Below are positions 63,819-64,000 of a DNA stretch of 64,000 nt, in pieces; the first letter of the stretch is position 1; each line of letters opens with the position of its first letter. The translations under genes and the position numbers were made by a program. The notes below the pieces were generated by a model. That model did not search any database. It was not told the origin of the DNA and worked only from the letters and a program-made list of their open reading frames with translations. The stretch is from Pseudomonas sp. GM80. Lineage in GTDB: Bacteria; Pseudomonadota; Gammaproteobacteria; Pseudomonadales; Pseudomonadaceae. Location of the stretch: positions 1-64,000 of the forward strand of contig NZ_AKJD01000154.1 in assembly GCF_000282515.1 (NCBI RefSeq), written 5' to 3'.

Positions 63819-64000
63819 CAGAAATCTCCAAACATCAAAGCGGTCAGAATAAAGTCCAGGCCGAGCACTGCCAGCGAGGCAAACACCACGGTCTTGGTGG
63901 TGGCACGACTGATCCCCTCGGAAGTGGGCTCACAGTCATAGCCTTGGAATACGGCGATCCAGGTGACGACGAAGGCGAAAACGATGCTTTTGATGACACC
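63818..64000 (-). CDS. mlaE: MlaE permease, C-terminal fragment (cut by window edge)
   Basis: 61 codons are visible, ending in GDF. Reading GVIKSIVFAFVVTWIAVFQG then YDCEPTSEGISRATTK matches the last membrane segments of MlaE/YrbE. The gene continues beyond position 64000. Permease of the lipid ABC transporter. Confidence 0.92.
   Translation of the reverse strand, partial: GVIKSIVFAFVVTWIAVFQGYDCEPTSEGISRATTKTVVFASLAVLGLDFILTALMFGDF

Overview
The window reads as a chromosomal segment of a Pseudomonas of the fluorescens group. Coding density is high, GC is about 60% over most of it, and nearly every core gene has a familiar pseudomonad counterpart in a familiar order: lrgAB/LysR, folM-folE-folX, trxB, cysZ, pta, cysD-cysNC, algW, hisC-hisD-hisG, murA, ibaG and the mla genes. 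Intergenic REP-type inverted repeats of several families occur throughout, also typical of this group. No rRNA, tRNA, CRISPR array, transposase or integrase was seen.

Layout. 1-3281: the open 5' part of a very large, relatively AT-rich toxin-like gene, cut by the window edge. 3433-9308: a MalT-type LuxR regulator beside a DUF1329/DUF1302 pair, with a structured non-coding stretch and a + strand terminator behind it (possible sRNA). 9839-12631: an SDR / alpha-beta hydrolase / class II aldolase operon. 12763-14810: LrgAB-type holin-like genes with a divergent LysR regulator. 14800-20811: flavodoxin, a short LOV blue-light receptor, a class II LitR-like MerR regulator, a monooxygenase-like membrane protein, the tetrahydromonapterin genes folM-folE-folX, a DUF1244 gene and a HopJ-type gene. 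21018-21980: trxB.

Between trxB and cysZ lies about 18.5 kb of accessory DNA in two parts. The first (22691-31490) is a complete type VI secretion delivery cassette: hcp, vgrG, a SleB-like putative cell-wall hydrolase with a putative periplasmic immunity protein, a Tle3-type lipase with a DUF2875 partner, and a PAAR tip. It follows a 710-base non-coding region holding a perfect 46-base palindrome and a sigma54-like site. The second (31524-40477) is an eight-gene cluster in four alternating units: a PAP2-desaturase fusion, two GNAT-like proteins, an alpha/beta hydrolase, a ferritin-like diiron protein, a membrane desaturase, a GH3-type acyl-adenylating enzyme and a Rieske oxygenase. It has no carrier protein, PKS or NRPS. 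I do not recognise it as a described pathway; it is the best candidate for an undescribed system, probably making or tailoring an oxidised, amide- or ester-linked lipid.

40615-64000 returns to core genome: cysZ, a glycosyltransferase, an OYE-family reductase, glutathione peroxidase, slyD, pta, a YihG-type acyltransferase, sulfate activation (cysD, cysNC), a Nif3-like gene and algW. An orphan gene and a TonB receptor/DUF4198 pair (probably metal uptake) follow, then hisC-hisD-hisG-murA and the mla lipid-asymmetry genes, cut within mlaE at the right edge.
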